From contig NZ_BAZK01000001.1 in the NCBI RefSeq assembly GCF_001310815.1, positions 248,001 through 312,000 on the forward strand: DNA of 64,000 bases, in the 5' to 3' direction. This document shows positions 1-9,332 of this stretch, piece by piece (the first letter of the stretch is position 1; every line of letters begins with the position of its first letter). A program made the position numbers and the translations under genes. The notes under the pieces are model-generated. The model was not told where the DNA came from, made no database searches, and saw only the letters and a program-made list of their open reading frames with translations. The stretch is from Pseudovibrio denitrificans JCM 12308 (lineage in GTDB: Bacteria; Pseudomonadota; Alphaproteobacteria; Rhizobiales; Stappiaceae).

Positions 1-899
1 GATATCTGTAACCTGTACCGAAAAGTCAGAAAAGAACCGATCGTCAAATGCAAGGTAGTTCGCACCTACCTTTCCTGAAACTTGCCGATAATGCATGTCA
101 TCTTTAAGGTTCGGTTGACCGGGGCTATCAAGTTCGGTGATACCTTTGGTGCCTCTTGCCGCGAAGTAAAGATTGAGATTTTCAGTTAGATCGTAGGACC
201 CTTTAGCTGTCAGCGTCGTATTCTCGTAACCATCATCATCCGCTGATTTACCTTTTGGGGAAACCGCACTAAACCCACTCGTACGAAAGTGCTCTACGCC
301 CAAAGCGATATCAGCGCGATCAGTTGCCCCTCGAACACCATATGAAACACTTTTGGTATCGTAAGAACCTACTTCAACTCTGGCGGATTGTTTAACCGTT
401 CCCGCCACCGCACGCTTAGTTACAATATTGATTACACCAGCAATCGCCTGCCCACCATAAAGAGCACTTTGAGAACCCTTGAGTATCTCAATACGTTCTA
501 CATCCGCGAGTAATATATGTTGAAATGCTGCCGAAGGCGCGCGCGCGTTGGGTCGGTTAGATCCAGGCCATCAACCAAAACTTTAATGTATCTACCATTT
601 TGACCTCTCATGCGAAGAGTAGATAGTGTACCTGCTCCTCCATTTTGCGTGAGAGAAATGCCCGGGAGCTGCGCCAGATAATCCTGAACAAACGTAGCGC
701 CGTCGTTTTTCAGGTCTTCTTCGGTGACGACGTGGGTTGTGGAGCCGACTTTGCCGGCTTCGGTTTCCGTTCTGTTGGCGATGACGATGATTTCGTCGAG
801 ATCAGCTTCCTGCGCAGTTGATGCGAGGGTTGAGCTGAGGAGTGCTGAGAGAGCTACGCCGGACTTGAGGGTAGCTGCGATCCAAGATGTGTTACGCAC
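1..899 (-). CDS. btuB: TonB-dependent outer-membrane receptor, BtuB-like (C-terminus outside window, frameshifted)
   Basis: This is the N-terminal part of an outer-membrane gated channel. A signal peptide (about residues 1-29, ending near STAQE) is followed by a TonB-box-like stretch (DEIIVIANRTETE) and a plug domain with RMRGQNGRYIKVLVDGL and, in a second frame, VERIEILKGSQSALYGGQAIAGVINIVT, which is typical of plugs. The reading frame breaks in the alternating CG run at 537-547; past it the plug and first barrel strands continue to base 1. The start is taken as GTG at 897-899, because an in-frame stop lies just upstream. The cobalamin riboswitch on the same strand upstream makes corrinoid uptake the likely role. 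The substrate is inferred from that riboswitch, not from the receptor sequence itself. Confidence 0.8.
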
Positions 900-981
900 G
901 AGTTTGGTCCATCATTCACAGCAGCTTGAAGAACTGCCATGCTGTTGATTGCATTGTGCGTCTTTGGAGAAATCTACTCTA

Positions 982-998
982 ACCTCTTGAAAAGAGGT
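982..998 (-). promoter_or_regulatory. Hairpin in btuB leader, possible riboswitch expression platform
   Basis: A 7-bp perfect inverted repeat (ACCTCTT / AAGAGGT) lies between the cobalamin riboswitch and the receptor start. No T-run follows it, so if it matters it more likely acts on translation or by alternative pairing than as a simple terminator. This is inference from position. Confidence 0.3.
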
Positions 999-1082
999 GT
1001 GTTTGATAGCCGGTCAGACGCACTGTGAATGTCACCTGAACGGAATACCGCCCCTTAGCACGCCCCGTGCTTTAGGTGAGTG

Positions 1083-1246
1083 ACTGCATCTGGCAGGTCT
1101 CCTGGCTTGCGCGTCCTTACTGCTGCTCCGCCTTCCCAACACCGCTTTAAACAGCTGCATCAGTGGCATGTGTGAGCAACAACTCTACGCTTACAGTTGC
1201 GGGGGCAGCCACGGCTTATCCAATAGGACCGTGTTCCCTTTTCATT
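1083..1246 (-). promoter_or_regulatory. Cobalamin (B12) riboswitch
   Basis: Read on the minus strand, the element contains in order GGGAACACGGT, GCCGTGGCTGCCCCCGCAAC, TGTAAG, GCCACTG, GGGAAGGCGGAG, AAGGACG and AGCCAGGAGACCTGCC. These are the conserved core and B12-box signatures of the adenosylcobalamin/cobalamin riboswitch family, in the correct order and spacing. It lies about 185 bases upstream of a TonB receptor, the classic target. It should lower receptor expression when intracellular cobalamin is high. Ends are approximate. Confidence 0.95.
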
Positions 1247-1463
1247 TTCATCTGATCGATAAAAATACCAAATACCCGGCTATTGATCAGATTTCGGGGG
1301 CTTCCGTCAACTGCCTCTGCAAGGAACTTGATAAAATTCGACCAATTGCCGGGTAAACTCACAGAAATTGCAAGTGATTGTTCCACTACCAGATCTTGCG
1401 GTGCGGCCTTAGTCGGTCGCACCTGCTTGTGGTGGTTAGATAGAGTATGATCTTTCTCGCTGA
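1247..1463. other. Intergenic, between the DMT stop and the riboswitch
   Basis: No coding region recognised. The btuB promoter should lie here, reading leftwards from just above the riboswitch 5' end. I see no clear terminator for the DMT transporter gene that ends at 1464. Confidence 0.4.
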
Positions 1464-2357
1464 TTAGCTCATGAAAATCAGTGCACAGCCAACAATAACG
1501 AGCAGTGCGCCGATCCATGCGCCGATGGCTGGGAACTCTTTGGTCTGCCACCAGAGAACCGGAAGCATCATTGCTGGCGTTGTTGCGGAAAGCGTAGAGA
1601 CAATACCTACTTCACCGCCACTGAGCGCATAGAGGATCAAGGTCATGCCGATGCCCATGCCAAGCATGCCGGACAAAGATGCGAGTGCGACGATCTCTTT
1701 GTTGATCGGGTTTGCAAGGCGGAATGGACGGCCTGGCAGGTAGAACAGCGCCAGCAAGCCAAAGGCAGCGATGGTGCAGCGCATGAGGGAGATCGCGACA
1801 GGGTCAGCGCCGCTTTCCATAACAGGGCGGATGATGATTGAGCCCACGGACTGAGACAAAGCCGCCAAAGTGCCGAAGAGGACGCCGATCACGACCGGAC
1901 CTCTGATTGCTTCCCATTTATGCAGTTGGTCTTTGCGTTTTCCGAATGCGATGGCAAGGATAACGCCGACAAGAACGCAGGCAATGCCGATAACGGCCTG
2001 CAGAGATAGCTCCTCAGACAAGAACAACCAGCCCAGTAGCGCAGACATAGGTGCGTTCATGGAAAACAAAATGGCTGTTCGGCGCGGCCCCATGCGGTTG
2101 AGGGTGAGGAACAACAGTGTGTCCCCCATGAAGATGCCGATAAAGCCAGACAAGAAGATGAGTGATGCATGGCTAGAATCAACGGTGTTCCAGGTGCCGG
2201 TTGCAAACACATAGGCGCCCAGAAACAGCACAACGAACCACATGCGCACACAGTTGAAGCCGATGGCTCCTAAATGTGCAGCTGGTTTTGCAGAAATGAG
2301 ACCACCGATGGCCCAGGTGGCAGCAGCACCGAGCGCGGCAACTTCGAATAAAAACAT
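1464..2357 (-). CDS. DMT-superfamily (EamA) permease
   Basis: This 297-residue integral membrane protein has about ten hydrophobic helices in two homologous halves, the usual build of EamA drug/metabolite transporters. The second half contains GGEVGIVSTLSATTPAMMLP, the region where EamA proteins carry their conserved Ser/Pro helix, and the protein ends GALLVIVGCALIFMS, as family members do. Length is typical. Substrate cannot be told from sequence; family members export amino acids, nucleosides or drugs, or import metabolites. It is a lone gene between the btuB leader and fhs, divergent from fhs. Confidence 0.8.
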   Translation of the reverse strand: MFLFEVAALGAAATWAIGGLISAKPAAHLGAIGFNCVRMWFVVLFLGAYVFATGTWNTVDSSHASLIFLSGFIGIFMGDTLLFLTLNRMGPRRTAILFSMNAPMSALLGWLFLSEELSLQAVIGIACVLVGVILAIAFGKRKDQLHKWEAIRGPVVIGVLFGTLAALSQSVGSIIIRPVMESGADPVAISLMRCTIAAFGLLALFYLPGRPFRLANPINKEIVALASLSGMLGMGIGMTLILYALSGGEVGIVSTLSATTPAMMLPVLWWQTKEFPAIGAWIGALLVIVGCALIFMS

Positions 2358-2689
2358 GGGGTGACCTAACCGACGAAACTACGGCCTTGGCGTAGATAAT
2401 TTTGAAAACCCAAACAGCTCTAAAGCCCTTGGATTTGTCGTGCAAGCTCAGTTTGGTGATATTTAGAACAGACCAACAGCTATTCAGGCAATAATGTTTC
2501 CAGTCTCAGCAGAAATACAAATGACAGCCGTTAACTAAGTTGCTTTCAAGTGATCGGACATAATCTTGAACTTTCTACGTGCATTCGTTAGAGCTTCTAC
2601 GTAGGGATTACATTGCTGTTCCTGCCTGATTTGCGTTTTGACGCTCTCTCCGGCTCCTTTGGTGACCTGTTCTAATCTGGAGATTTTCC
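2358..2689. other. Divergent intergenic region, DMT permease / fhs
   Basis: This stretch should hold both promoters. The word TTCTACGT occurs twice (near 2573 and 2597), 24 bases apart, as a possible direct-repeat binding site. A GGAGA ribosome-binding site precedes fhs. No known riboswitch was recognised. Confidence 0.35.
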
Positions 2690-4355
2690 ATGAAAGATAT
2701 TGAAATTGCCCGCGCAGCAGACATGAAACCAATTGCGCGTATCGCTCAAAATCTGGAGATCCCGGAGGATGCTCTTGAGCCCTATGGTCGCTTTAAAGCA
2801 AAAGTGAACCTGGATGAGATGCCGGAGGTGAACAGCCGGCCACATGGAAAACTCATACTTGTGACAGCTGTTTCCCCTACTCCTGCAGGTGAGGGTAAAA
2901 CAACAACGACGGTTGGCCTTGGTGATGCACTGAACCGCATTGGCCTGAAAACAACCATCTGCCTACGTGAACCTTCTCTTGGCCCGTGTTTTGGCATGAA
3001 GGGCGGGGCTGCTGGTGGTGGTTATGCGCAGGTGGTGCCGATGGAAGATATCAATCTTCATTTCACCGGCGATCTGCATGCAATCACCGCAGCTCATAAC
3101 CTGCTTTCAGCCATGATCGACAACCACATCTACTGGGGCAATGCGGAGAATATCGATCAACGCCGTATCATGTGGCGCCGTGTGGTGGACATCAATGATC
3201 GTTCACTGCGTTCCATCACCACTGGCCTTGGCGGTGTGAGCAATGGATACCCAAGCGAGTCCGGATACGACATCACCGTTGCCTCTGAAGTGATGGCAGT
3301 GCTGTGCTTGGCGGAGAACCTGCAGGATCTTCAGGACCGACTTGGCCGGTTGCTGATTGCGTATCGTAAAGACAAGACACCGGTTTACTGCCGTGACCTG
3401 AAAGCAGATGGTGCGATGACAGCTCTGCTGAAAGATGCCTTCCGCCCTAATCTGGTGCAGACACTGGAGAACAATCCGGCCTTTATTCATGGCGGCCCAT
3501 TCGCGAACATCGCACATGGCTGCAACTCTGTGATCGCGACCAAGACAGCCTTGCGCCTTTCTGATTATGTGGTGACAGAGGCCGGGTTCGGCGCGGATCT
3601 TGGGGCGGAGAAGTTCTTTAACATCAAATGCCGCCAAGCTGGTTTGACACCAAATGCGGTGGTGGTTGTTGCAACCGTGCGTGCTTTAAAAATGCATGGC
3701 GGTGTTGCCAAGAACGCGTTGACGGAAGAGAACATAGACGCGCTTGAGAAAGGCATGAGTAATCTCGAGCGCCACGTCAAAAATTGCCAGAGCTACGGCG
3801 TGCCTGTGATTGTTGCCATCAATCGCTATGGCCCTGATACGGATCAGGAAATCGCCAGTATTATACAGCGTATGGAGAAACTTGGTGTAAAGGCTGTTCC
3901 GTGCACACACTGCTAATGGTTCCAAAGGCACCGAGCAGCTCGCAACTTCGGTTTCTGAAATTCTGCAGACAACTGAAGCTGACTTCAAACATCTTTACGA
4001 GGATGACCTGGGCCTTTGGAAAAAGATCCGCCGCATCTGCAAGAAGATTTATGGTGCCTCCAAAGTCACTTGCGATCAATCAGTAAAAGATCAGCTGAAG
4101 GCCTATGAAGAGCAAGGCTACGGGCATCTATCCGTTTGCATGGCGAAGACACCCTATTCCTTCTCGACCGATCCATCCTTGCTCGGGGCCCCTACTGACT
4201 ACAGCATTCATGTGCGGGCGGTGAGGCTTTCGGCAGGTGCCGGGTTCATCGTGGCCCTGACAGGTGACATCATGGTGATGCCGGGTCTGCCACGCCATCC
4301 GGCTGCGGAAACCATAGGACTTGATGAAAACGGTCAGGTTGAAGGGCTGTTCTAA
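2690..4355 (+). CDS. fhs: Formate-tetrahydrofolate ligase (frameshifted)
   Basis: The enzyme joins formate to tetrahydrofolate with ATP to give 10-formyl-THF in the cytosol. The first 405 residues are in one frame, with the family nucleotide loop [14 protein letters not shown] at about residues 64-77 and [20 protein letters not shown] following. The frame breaks near 3911 (after KAVPCTH). The next frame gives [15 protein letters not shown] through [18 protein letters not shown] to [23 protein letters not shown], the normal C-terminus. The joined length is about 555 residues, exactly the family size. The break is a net +1 shift (two bases missing or one extra) in a position that normally reads TGGGC, so it is probably a sequencing error. 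Its stop overlaps the stop of the convergent lyase gene by three bases. Confidence 0.93.
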
Positions 4356-5476
4356 TCAACGTCAGACCGATGTGGGCCTCTGCGAAAGCGGTCCAGATAG
4401 ACGGTTGATTGCAGATCATCCCGATCATAATCCCGGTAATGCCCAAACTTGAAATATTGGGTATTACCGGAGAACTCATCATTGCCGATATAGCCGGTGA
4501 CACGGGCGATGAACCTGTCATTGGCCCAGATCTCGATGATCCCCTGCCCAACACGGCTTCCCTTCACCCGATAGCGCATATCCACCCAGCCGTCAGTTGG
4601 GTCTGGCAGCACGGGGTCGTCAGAGAGTTCGATCTTGATGCCGGGGTAATCTGAATAGGTTTGTGGATCAGCCAGAAACGGGAACTTGGAGGTGTCCTGT
4701 GTTTCAATCGCCTTTTTCAGCTCTTCCAGAGTAAGCCCACTTCCAAGGAACTCATCAGAGGTTCGGGTCGCATCATTTCTGTTACGAAAGCCCTGACGAT
4801 CCAAACTCAGCATTTGCTGGAGTTCACGCGAGAAGCCTTTGAAATCCTGCTGATAGCTGCCTTCGGCCTGTGCGACCAACTTGCGTGTATCGTTGTGCTG
4901 CACCGTTATATGAAAGACGCCGTTATCAAACCGCTGCGCGAGAAATGGACTTCCACCGGAATCTTCTTTCCATTGGCCTATCACCCATCGGGTGGAGCCT
5001 GCAGGCCAAACAGTTCCATCGATTTTGAAGCTGAACGAGTACCAGACTTCATCCCCAAAATCGCAACGCTTCTGGCGTGCCTCCCAAAGTTCGTTTTTGA
5101 GATTGCCTTCGGAATCCAGTTCGTCATCACCGAAGACCGTGATTGCCAGCGCATGGCCGCCATCGCGTACCACATCGCTTTCAATCTGGAAGTTCTCCGG
5201 CTTGTTCATTCGGTGGATGTCCCAGTTTTCCGGGCTAGGATACTCGTCGAAATCATCGATGATGACAGCGCACTTGGTTTGACGCATCTGGTCAACATGT
5301 AGACCACCACCTTGCTCCGGTGTAACGATGACATCCTGCTTTTCGGAGGGCTTATCCGCTGGTGTTCGATCATTCGCCATGGCAGCTGCTGGCAATATGA
5401 GCAGGCTCACTCCGGCAAGCGCAGAAATCAGCAGATTGTGTTTTCTGAAGGTGATGCGTCGACCTGAACCCGGCAT
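4352..5476 (-). CDS. Secreted polysaccharide-lyase-like protein (heparin-lyase fold family)
   Basis: The protein has about 374 residues and an N-terminal signal peptide (hydrophobic LLISALAGVSLLILPAAAMA). The mature part resembles the Polysacc_lyase family (heparin lyase I type, concanavalin-like jelly roll): DDFDEYPSPENWDIHR, LWEARQKRCDFGDEVWYSFSFKI, WPAGSTRWVIGQWKED, a central HITVQHNDTR, and a C-terminal FKFGHYRDYDR...VYLDRFRRG. ATG at 5474-5476 is chosen because GGAG lies five bases before it; an upstream TTG is possible. The expected role is beta-elimination of a uronic-acid-containing polysaccharide in the periplasm or outside the cell. Family assignment is by motif impression, and catalytic residues were not confirmed. 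Confidence 0.6.
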   Translation of the reverse strand: MPGSGRRITFRKHNLLISALAGVSLLILPAAAMANDRTPADKPSEKQDVIVTPEQGGGLHVDQMRQTKCAVIIDDFDEYPSPENWDIHRMNKPENFQIESDVVRDGGHALAITVFGDDELDSEGNLKNELWEARQKRCDFGDEVWYSFSFKIDGTVWPAGSTRWVIGQWKEDSGGSPFLAQRFDNGVFHITVQHNDTRKLVAQAEGSYQQDFKGFSRELQQMLSLDRQGFRNRNDATRTSDEFLGSGLTLEELKKAIETQDTSKFPFLADPQTYSDYPGIKIELSDDPVLPDPTDGWVDMRYRVKGSRVGQGIIEIWANDRFIARVTGYIGNDEFSGNTQYFKFGHYRDYDRDDLQSTVYLDRFRRGPHRSDVD

Positions 5477-5592
5477 CTTTTCTCCCAAAGGTGCGGTGCT
5501 GGATTAAGTACAGATCAGATCAATCTAGAGAAGAATTCTTGCTGCCTTTACAAAAGGCCCTTGGGATTTTTCGAAGGATTTGAAGAAAATCC

Positions 5593-6126
5593 TCAGAGCA
5601 CCGTCGCATAAATGATGTCTTCGGCCTCTTCCAAAGTCATATCAACGATCTTTTGGGAGAGTGGATATGGGAAACCAGCCCGCACAAGGCTGGCCAGTTC
5701 CTTGTCGCGACGCTCCTCTTTTGGCTTTGTGCGCCAAGGGCCCAGTCTGCGTCGTTTGGCATAGGAGATGGCGGCGCGCTGGTCGTCGTGCTCTTCATCG
5801 TCAAAGGCAGTCTGGATGTTTTCACCAGACACACCTTTTGCACTGAGTTCCAGCTTGATACGTGACCTGGACTTGCCTTTGACTGTTCCGGACCTGATTT
5901 TGCTTTGAGCAAAGCGCAGATCATCAATGAAGCTGTGCTCACGGCAGAACGCGACCACCGGCTCGATCAGCTCATAATACTCGTGGGGATCTTCCTCTGC
6001 TTCTCTGGCGCGGCGTTCAATCTTGCGTTTCAAAACACGCCGCAAGCTGTCTTCGGACGCGCTGTATCTGTTGAGATAATGCAGCGCGGCCCGACGCAGA
6101 TATTCAGAGGATATTTTCTTGCCCAC
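5593..6126 (-). CDS. recX: Regulatory protein RecX
   Basis: A 177-residue, highly charged, helical protein of the RecX family, which caps and restrains RecA filaments. Typical features are YLNRYSASEDSLRRVLKRKIERR near the N-terminus (first RecX repeat), FIDDLRFAQSKIRSGTVKGKSRSRIKLELSAKGV in the middle (second repeat) and a third repeat ending in ...GFPYPLSQKIVD. The long form with an N-terminal extension is normal for alphaproteobacteria. recA is not adjacent here, so it is probably transcribed alone. Confidence 0.85.
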   Translation of the reverse strand: MGKKISSEYLRRAALHYLNRYSASEDSLRRVLKRKIERRAREAEEDPHEYYELIEPVVAFCREHSFIDDLRFAQSKIRSGTVKGKSRSRIKLELSAKGVSGENIQTAFDDEEHDDQRAAISYAKRRRLGPWRTKPKEERRDKELASLVRAGFPYPLSQKIVDMTLEEAEDIIYATVL

Positions 6127-6180
6127 GTGAGCCCATCTCCAATCCAGAGCAGCCTGCGCTCATAACTGTTTGCGCATCAG

Positions 6181-6246
6181 GCTCTAAATCATTGGTTTAG
6201 AGCGTATTCTCACCCGACAATCGAAACTGTTTTGCGGGAATACGCT
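6181..6246. repeat. Short interspersed palindromic element, copy 1 (double hairpin)
   Basis: Two inverted repeats are joined: GCTCTAAA / TTTAGAGC (6181-6203), then AGCGTATTC ... GAATACGCT (6201-6246) with an inner CCCG / CGGG pair. It lies between recX and fpr. A second copy of the right-hand hairpin is at 31559-31602. Elements of this look are common in alphaproteobacterial intergenic regions. Confidence 0.75.
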
Positions 6247-6282
6247 GCAACAGAAATGAGCTATCACATATTTTGCGGCAGG

Positions 6283-7095
6283 TTAGCCCACGAACGCACG
6301 TTCAACAACAAAATCACCAGGATGGTTGTTGGCCCCTTCTGTAAAGCCACGCTGTTCCAGCAGCGCTTTGGTGTCTGCGATCATGTGCATGGAACCGCAG
6401 ATCATGGCTCGGTCTTCAGCAACGTCCAGTGGTGGCACTGAGAGATCATCAAAGAGCTTACCACTTTCGATCAGGTGCGTGATGCGCCCTTCCCGTTTGA
6501 AACGCTCTCGAGTTACGGAGTTGTACAGGTGTAGCTTGCCCGCTGCGACTTCGCCGATCAGTGGATCATTGGTGATGTCAGCAACCAACTCTTCCCCATA
6601 TCGTAACTCAGCAATTTCGCGAGTGGTGTGGGTCAGGATCACTTCCTCAAACTTCTCATAGGTTTCCGGGTCACGGATCAGGCTGGCAAAAGGTGCGATG
6701 CCGGTGCCGGAAGAGAACATGTAAAGACGTTTTGCCGGAGACAGAGCATCGAGGACAAGAGTACCGGTAGATTTCTTCTTCAGAAGAATGTGATCCCCTT
6801 CTTTGATCTTCTGCAGATGCTGGGTCAACGGACCATCCGGAACCTTGATGGAGAAGAACTCCAGTTCCTCATCCCAGGATGGGCTGGCAATAGAGTAAGC
6901 ACGGAACAGCGGTTTGCCGTCGATCATCAAACCGATCATCACAAACTCACCAGAGCGGAATCTGAAGCTTGTTGGGCGCGTGATTTTGAACCGGAAAAGA
7001 CGGTCCGTGAAATGGGTCACTTCCGTTACTGTTTCTACAAAGACATTTGCAGGAACTGCGCTCTCCAATTCCGCACCCTTTATGATCTGGTTCAT
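6283..7095 (-). CDS. fpr: Ferredoxin/flavodoxin-NADP+ reductase
   Basis: A bacterial FNR of about 270 residues that moves electrons between NADPH and ferredoxin or flavodoxin using FAD. FAD-binding residues are in FRAYSIASPSW (RxYS motif) with VPDGPLTQHLQ; the NADP domain begins LYMFSSGTGIAPFASLIRDP and contains MICGSMHM. The end DFVVERAFVG fits the subclass I bacterial type with an extended C-terminus. The start is placed at MNQIIKGAELE, eleven codons inside the longest frame, as in homologues. Genes of this class are often induced by oxidative stress or iron shortage; a 25-base palindrome upstream (7323-7347) could be an operator. Confidence 0.88.
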   Translation of the reverse strand: MNQIIKGAELESAVPANVFVETVTEVTHFTDRLFRFKITRPTSFRFRSGEFVMIGLMIDGKPLFRAYSIASPSWDEELEFFSIKVPDGPLTQHLQKIKEGDHILLKKKSTGTLVLDALSPAKRLYMFSSGTGIAPFASLIRDPETYEKFEEVILTHTTREIAELRYGEELVADITNDPLIGEVAAGKLHLYNSVTRERFKREGRITHLIESGKLFDDLSVPPLDVAEDRAMICGSMHMIADTKALLEQRGFTEGANNHPGDFVVERAFVG

Positions 7096-7436
7096 CGTTA
7101 GCCTTGCTCCGATTGATGAGGTTGGCAAAGGCTAACCCAAGCTGAAGGCTGTGCTGAGGCACATGCAGCTAATTAAACCCGTGCGAGTGAATATTTCTTT
7201 TCCAGTTGCTTTGTTCCGTAGAATGCTGTCTTCCGCCGCCCCTTCAAGAGCAAGAAATCAGTCTATCCCCTTAGGAAGCCCTCGCAGTATAGTAATCTAT
7301 CCAACATATGCCTTTAATTATTATGGAATAATTATTGATTATTCCATGATGCGTGTAAAGTTGTGCGCACGGTTGCGTGATTAATGCCCTTCAACAGACA
7401 ATAAACTAAGGCTCTGTACGAACGAGTTTGGGTGGA
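7096..7436. other. Intergenic region upstream of fpr
   Basis: An AT-rich stretch around 7300-7350 contains a strong inverted repeat annotated separately. It probably holds the fpr promoter. No small gene was recognised. Confidence 0.4.
7323..7347. promoter_or_regulatory. Perfect 10-bp inverted repeat, candidate operator
   Basis: ATGGAATAAT, five bases (TATTG), then ATTATTCCAT. It is AT-rich, lies between fpr and the EAL gene, and is not followed by a T-run on either strand, so an operator is likelier than a terminator. The cognate regulator is unknown. Confidence 0.45.
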
Positions 7437-9083
7437 TTAGTTGGTGCTGTCCTGAGACGCGACTTGCTCTAATGCAGCGTCTGAGGCTTCTTTCTTCTCT
7501 TCCAGCACCTTCACCGGATTGCGGCGATCTGTGAAGATATCTTCCGCAAACTCAAGGTACTTGCGAGCCGGTGGAGGTTTAGAGAAGATGTAGCCCTGTG
7601 CGGAAGATACGCCGAGCTCGCGTAGCAGCACGATTTGCTCGTACTTCTCTACGCCCTCAGCAATGATGCCCATATTCATGGTATCAGCCAGTTCAGCTAT
7701 GGCATCAACCAGACGGAATGCGTTTTCTTCGCTGCCCAGTGGGTCGATGAACATCTTATCGATCTTGACGATATCCATGCCAAGCTTTTGCAAATACGCC
7801 AGACCGCCATGCCCTGTTCCCACATCATCCAGCGCAACGCGAATGCCGTGTGCCTGCAGTTCTGCGATGATTTTTCTGGCCAGATCGATATCTTCAAGAG
7901 GCTGGCGTTCGGTCACTTCCATCACCACCTGATTGAGGGCGATTGGAGAATCCTCGTAGATATCGAGAAGATCATCCACGATGGAACGATCGTTGAAGTG
8001 GCCTGCGAACAGGTTCACAGAAAGCTTGAGTTCTGGATGTTTGGAATAGAGTTCTCCCAGATCATCAATGGACTGACGCATGATGCTGCGGGTCATCTCG
8101 AAAATGTGGCCGGAGGTTTCTGCATAGGTCATGAACTGGCCCGGCGGCACCATTTTCCCGTTGGGAAGCTGCCACCTCATCAACATCTCACAGCCCTGCA
8201 GCTCGCCGGTCACGATATCAACGACAGGCTGGTAGTATGGGATGAACTCGTTATTGCGTATTGAAGCAACGAAGTCGTCTTCTGCATCCTTTTCCGGTTT
8301 CCAGGAGAGCCAGACACCCAGTGCAATGAGGAAGATGGCAATACCAGAACAGGCAATCACAGCGACAATCTTGAGTTCTCCGACGAGGCTCATGACGGCA
8401 TTACGGTCGCTTCTGATCCGCACATTGATCGGATATATGGTAGAGGCTGCAAACTCTTCGATGAAATTGCTGCCCATGATCACCGGCAGATTGCTGTTGG
8501 CCGGGTTCACCCAGACGTGATCGCGGCCAAGACGTACTTCGATTTCAGAAGCGTGGCGCAGATAGTCAGGGCCTGGTTCGATAGCCAGAACGGTTGGAGA
8601 GATGTTGGCGACCAAACGCCAGCCGTTGCGTAGTTTCCAGGAGACCAGCGCTGTACGGATGCCCTGATACTCCATCCAGGACATACCAATCCCAACGCGA
8701 GGCGCATCAGGCTTCAGTGCGGGCAGAATGCTGCTTCCACGGCGCACCTGAGCTGGCACATAACACATGGGCACACCGCGATGGTCCACGATCCCTATCG
8801 CGTTGATGATGACGTTTTCTGAAAGCGTCTTTTCAAACTCGCCCTGATTTTGGCGCGTACAGGACGTCAGCCCTTTCACCTGCATCTGGCGCAGAACCTC
8901 CACCACATCGGAGATTGCCGCTTCACTGCGAGAGATGTAACGGTCTGCAATGGCGTTCATCTCGTTACGCGCCTGATGCATCGCGAAGTTCTCAAGGATC
9001 ATATTTCCGATGAGTAGTGGCAGAAGCGCCAATCCCAAAGCAACCAAAATTGCGCGGACAAATACGAAATAATGGCGAGACAC
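7437..9083 (-). CDS. Membrane cyclic-di-GMP phosphodiesterase with periplasmic CSS-type sensor and EAL domain
   Basis: A 548-residue protein with a transmembrane helix at about 8-30, a periplasmic segment of some 205 residues containing Cys75 and Cys107 (the CSS-domain cysteine pair pattern), a second helix at about 238-260, and a cytoplasmic EAL domain from about 280 to 515. EAL catalytic residues appear present: Glu299 (EML in place of EAL), Asn357, Glu389, Asp419-Asp420 (DDVGTG), Lys440 and Glu476 (AEGVE). It should therefore hydrolyse c-di-GMP to pGpG, with activity controlled by periplasmic redox state as in known CSS-EAL proteins. It has no GGDEF domain. A short charged tail follows the domain. 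Confidence 0.88.
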   Translation of the reverse strand: MSRHYFVFVRAILVALGLALLPLLIGNMILENFAMHQARNEMNAIADRYISRSEAAISDVVEVLRQMQVKGLTSCTRQNQGEFEKTLSENVIINAIGIVDHRGVPMCYVPAQVRRGSSILPALKPDAPRVGIGMSWMEYQGIRTALVSWKLRNGWRLVANISPTVLAIEPGPDYLRHASEIEVRLGRDHVWVNPANSNLPVIMGSNFIEEFAASTIYPINVRIRSDRNAVMSLVGELKIVAVIACSGIAIFLIALGVWLSWKPEKDAEDDFVASIRNNEFIPYYQPVVDIVTGELQGCEMLMRWQLPNGKMVPPGQFMTYAETSGHIFEMTRSIMRQSIDDLGELYSKHPELKLSVNLFAGHFNDRSIVDDLLDIYEDSPIALNQVVMEVTERQPLEDIDLARKIIAELQAHGIRVALDDVGTGHGGLAYLQKLGMDIVKIDKMFIDPLGSEENAFRLVDAIAELADTMNMGIIAEGVEKYEQIVLLRELGVSSAQGYIFSKPPPARKYLEFAEDIFTDRRNPVKVLEEKKEASDAALEQVASQDSTN

Positions 9084-9332
9084 AACAACGACCTTAAATT
9101 GCAGACTACGGCTACCTATTTCTATGATTAAGGCTTACTTAAAACTGTAAAAATCATCCAAACACCCCAAACGATCCCCAGATGCTTTCAAAATTTGCAT
9201 CCAAACGCGCAAATACGGCTCGTTTTCTCTTAGAGTGATTTGACTTTTTGCAGTGATATACACGTGCCCCTAACCCTCACTATGCCATTTTACGCTCCAA
9301 CTGCCTTCAAGCGGCAAACCTGGAGCCGAGAC

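Noticed and set aside
498..899. TonB receptor N-terminus as a complete 133-residue protein
   Set aside because: The frame simply ends after a shift; the missing plug and barrel are readable in another frame down to base 1.
3901..4355. Separate small genes in the 3' half of fhs
   Set aside because: They are the continuation of formate-tetrahydrofolate ligase after a frameshift.
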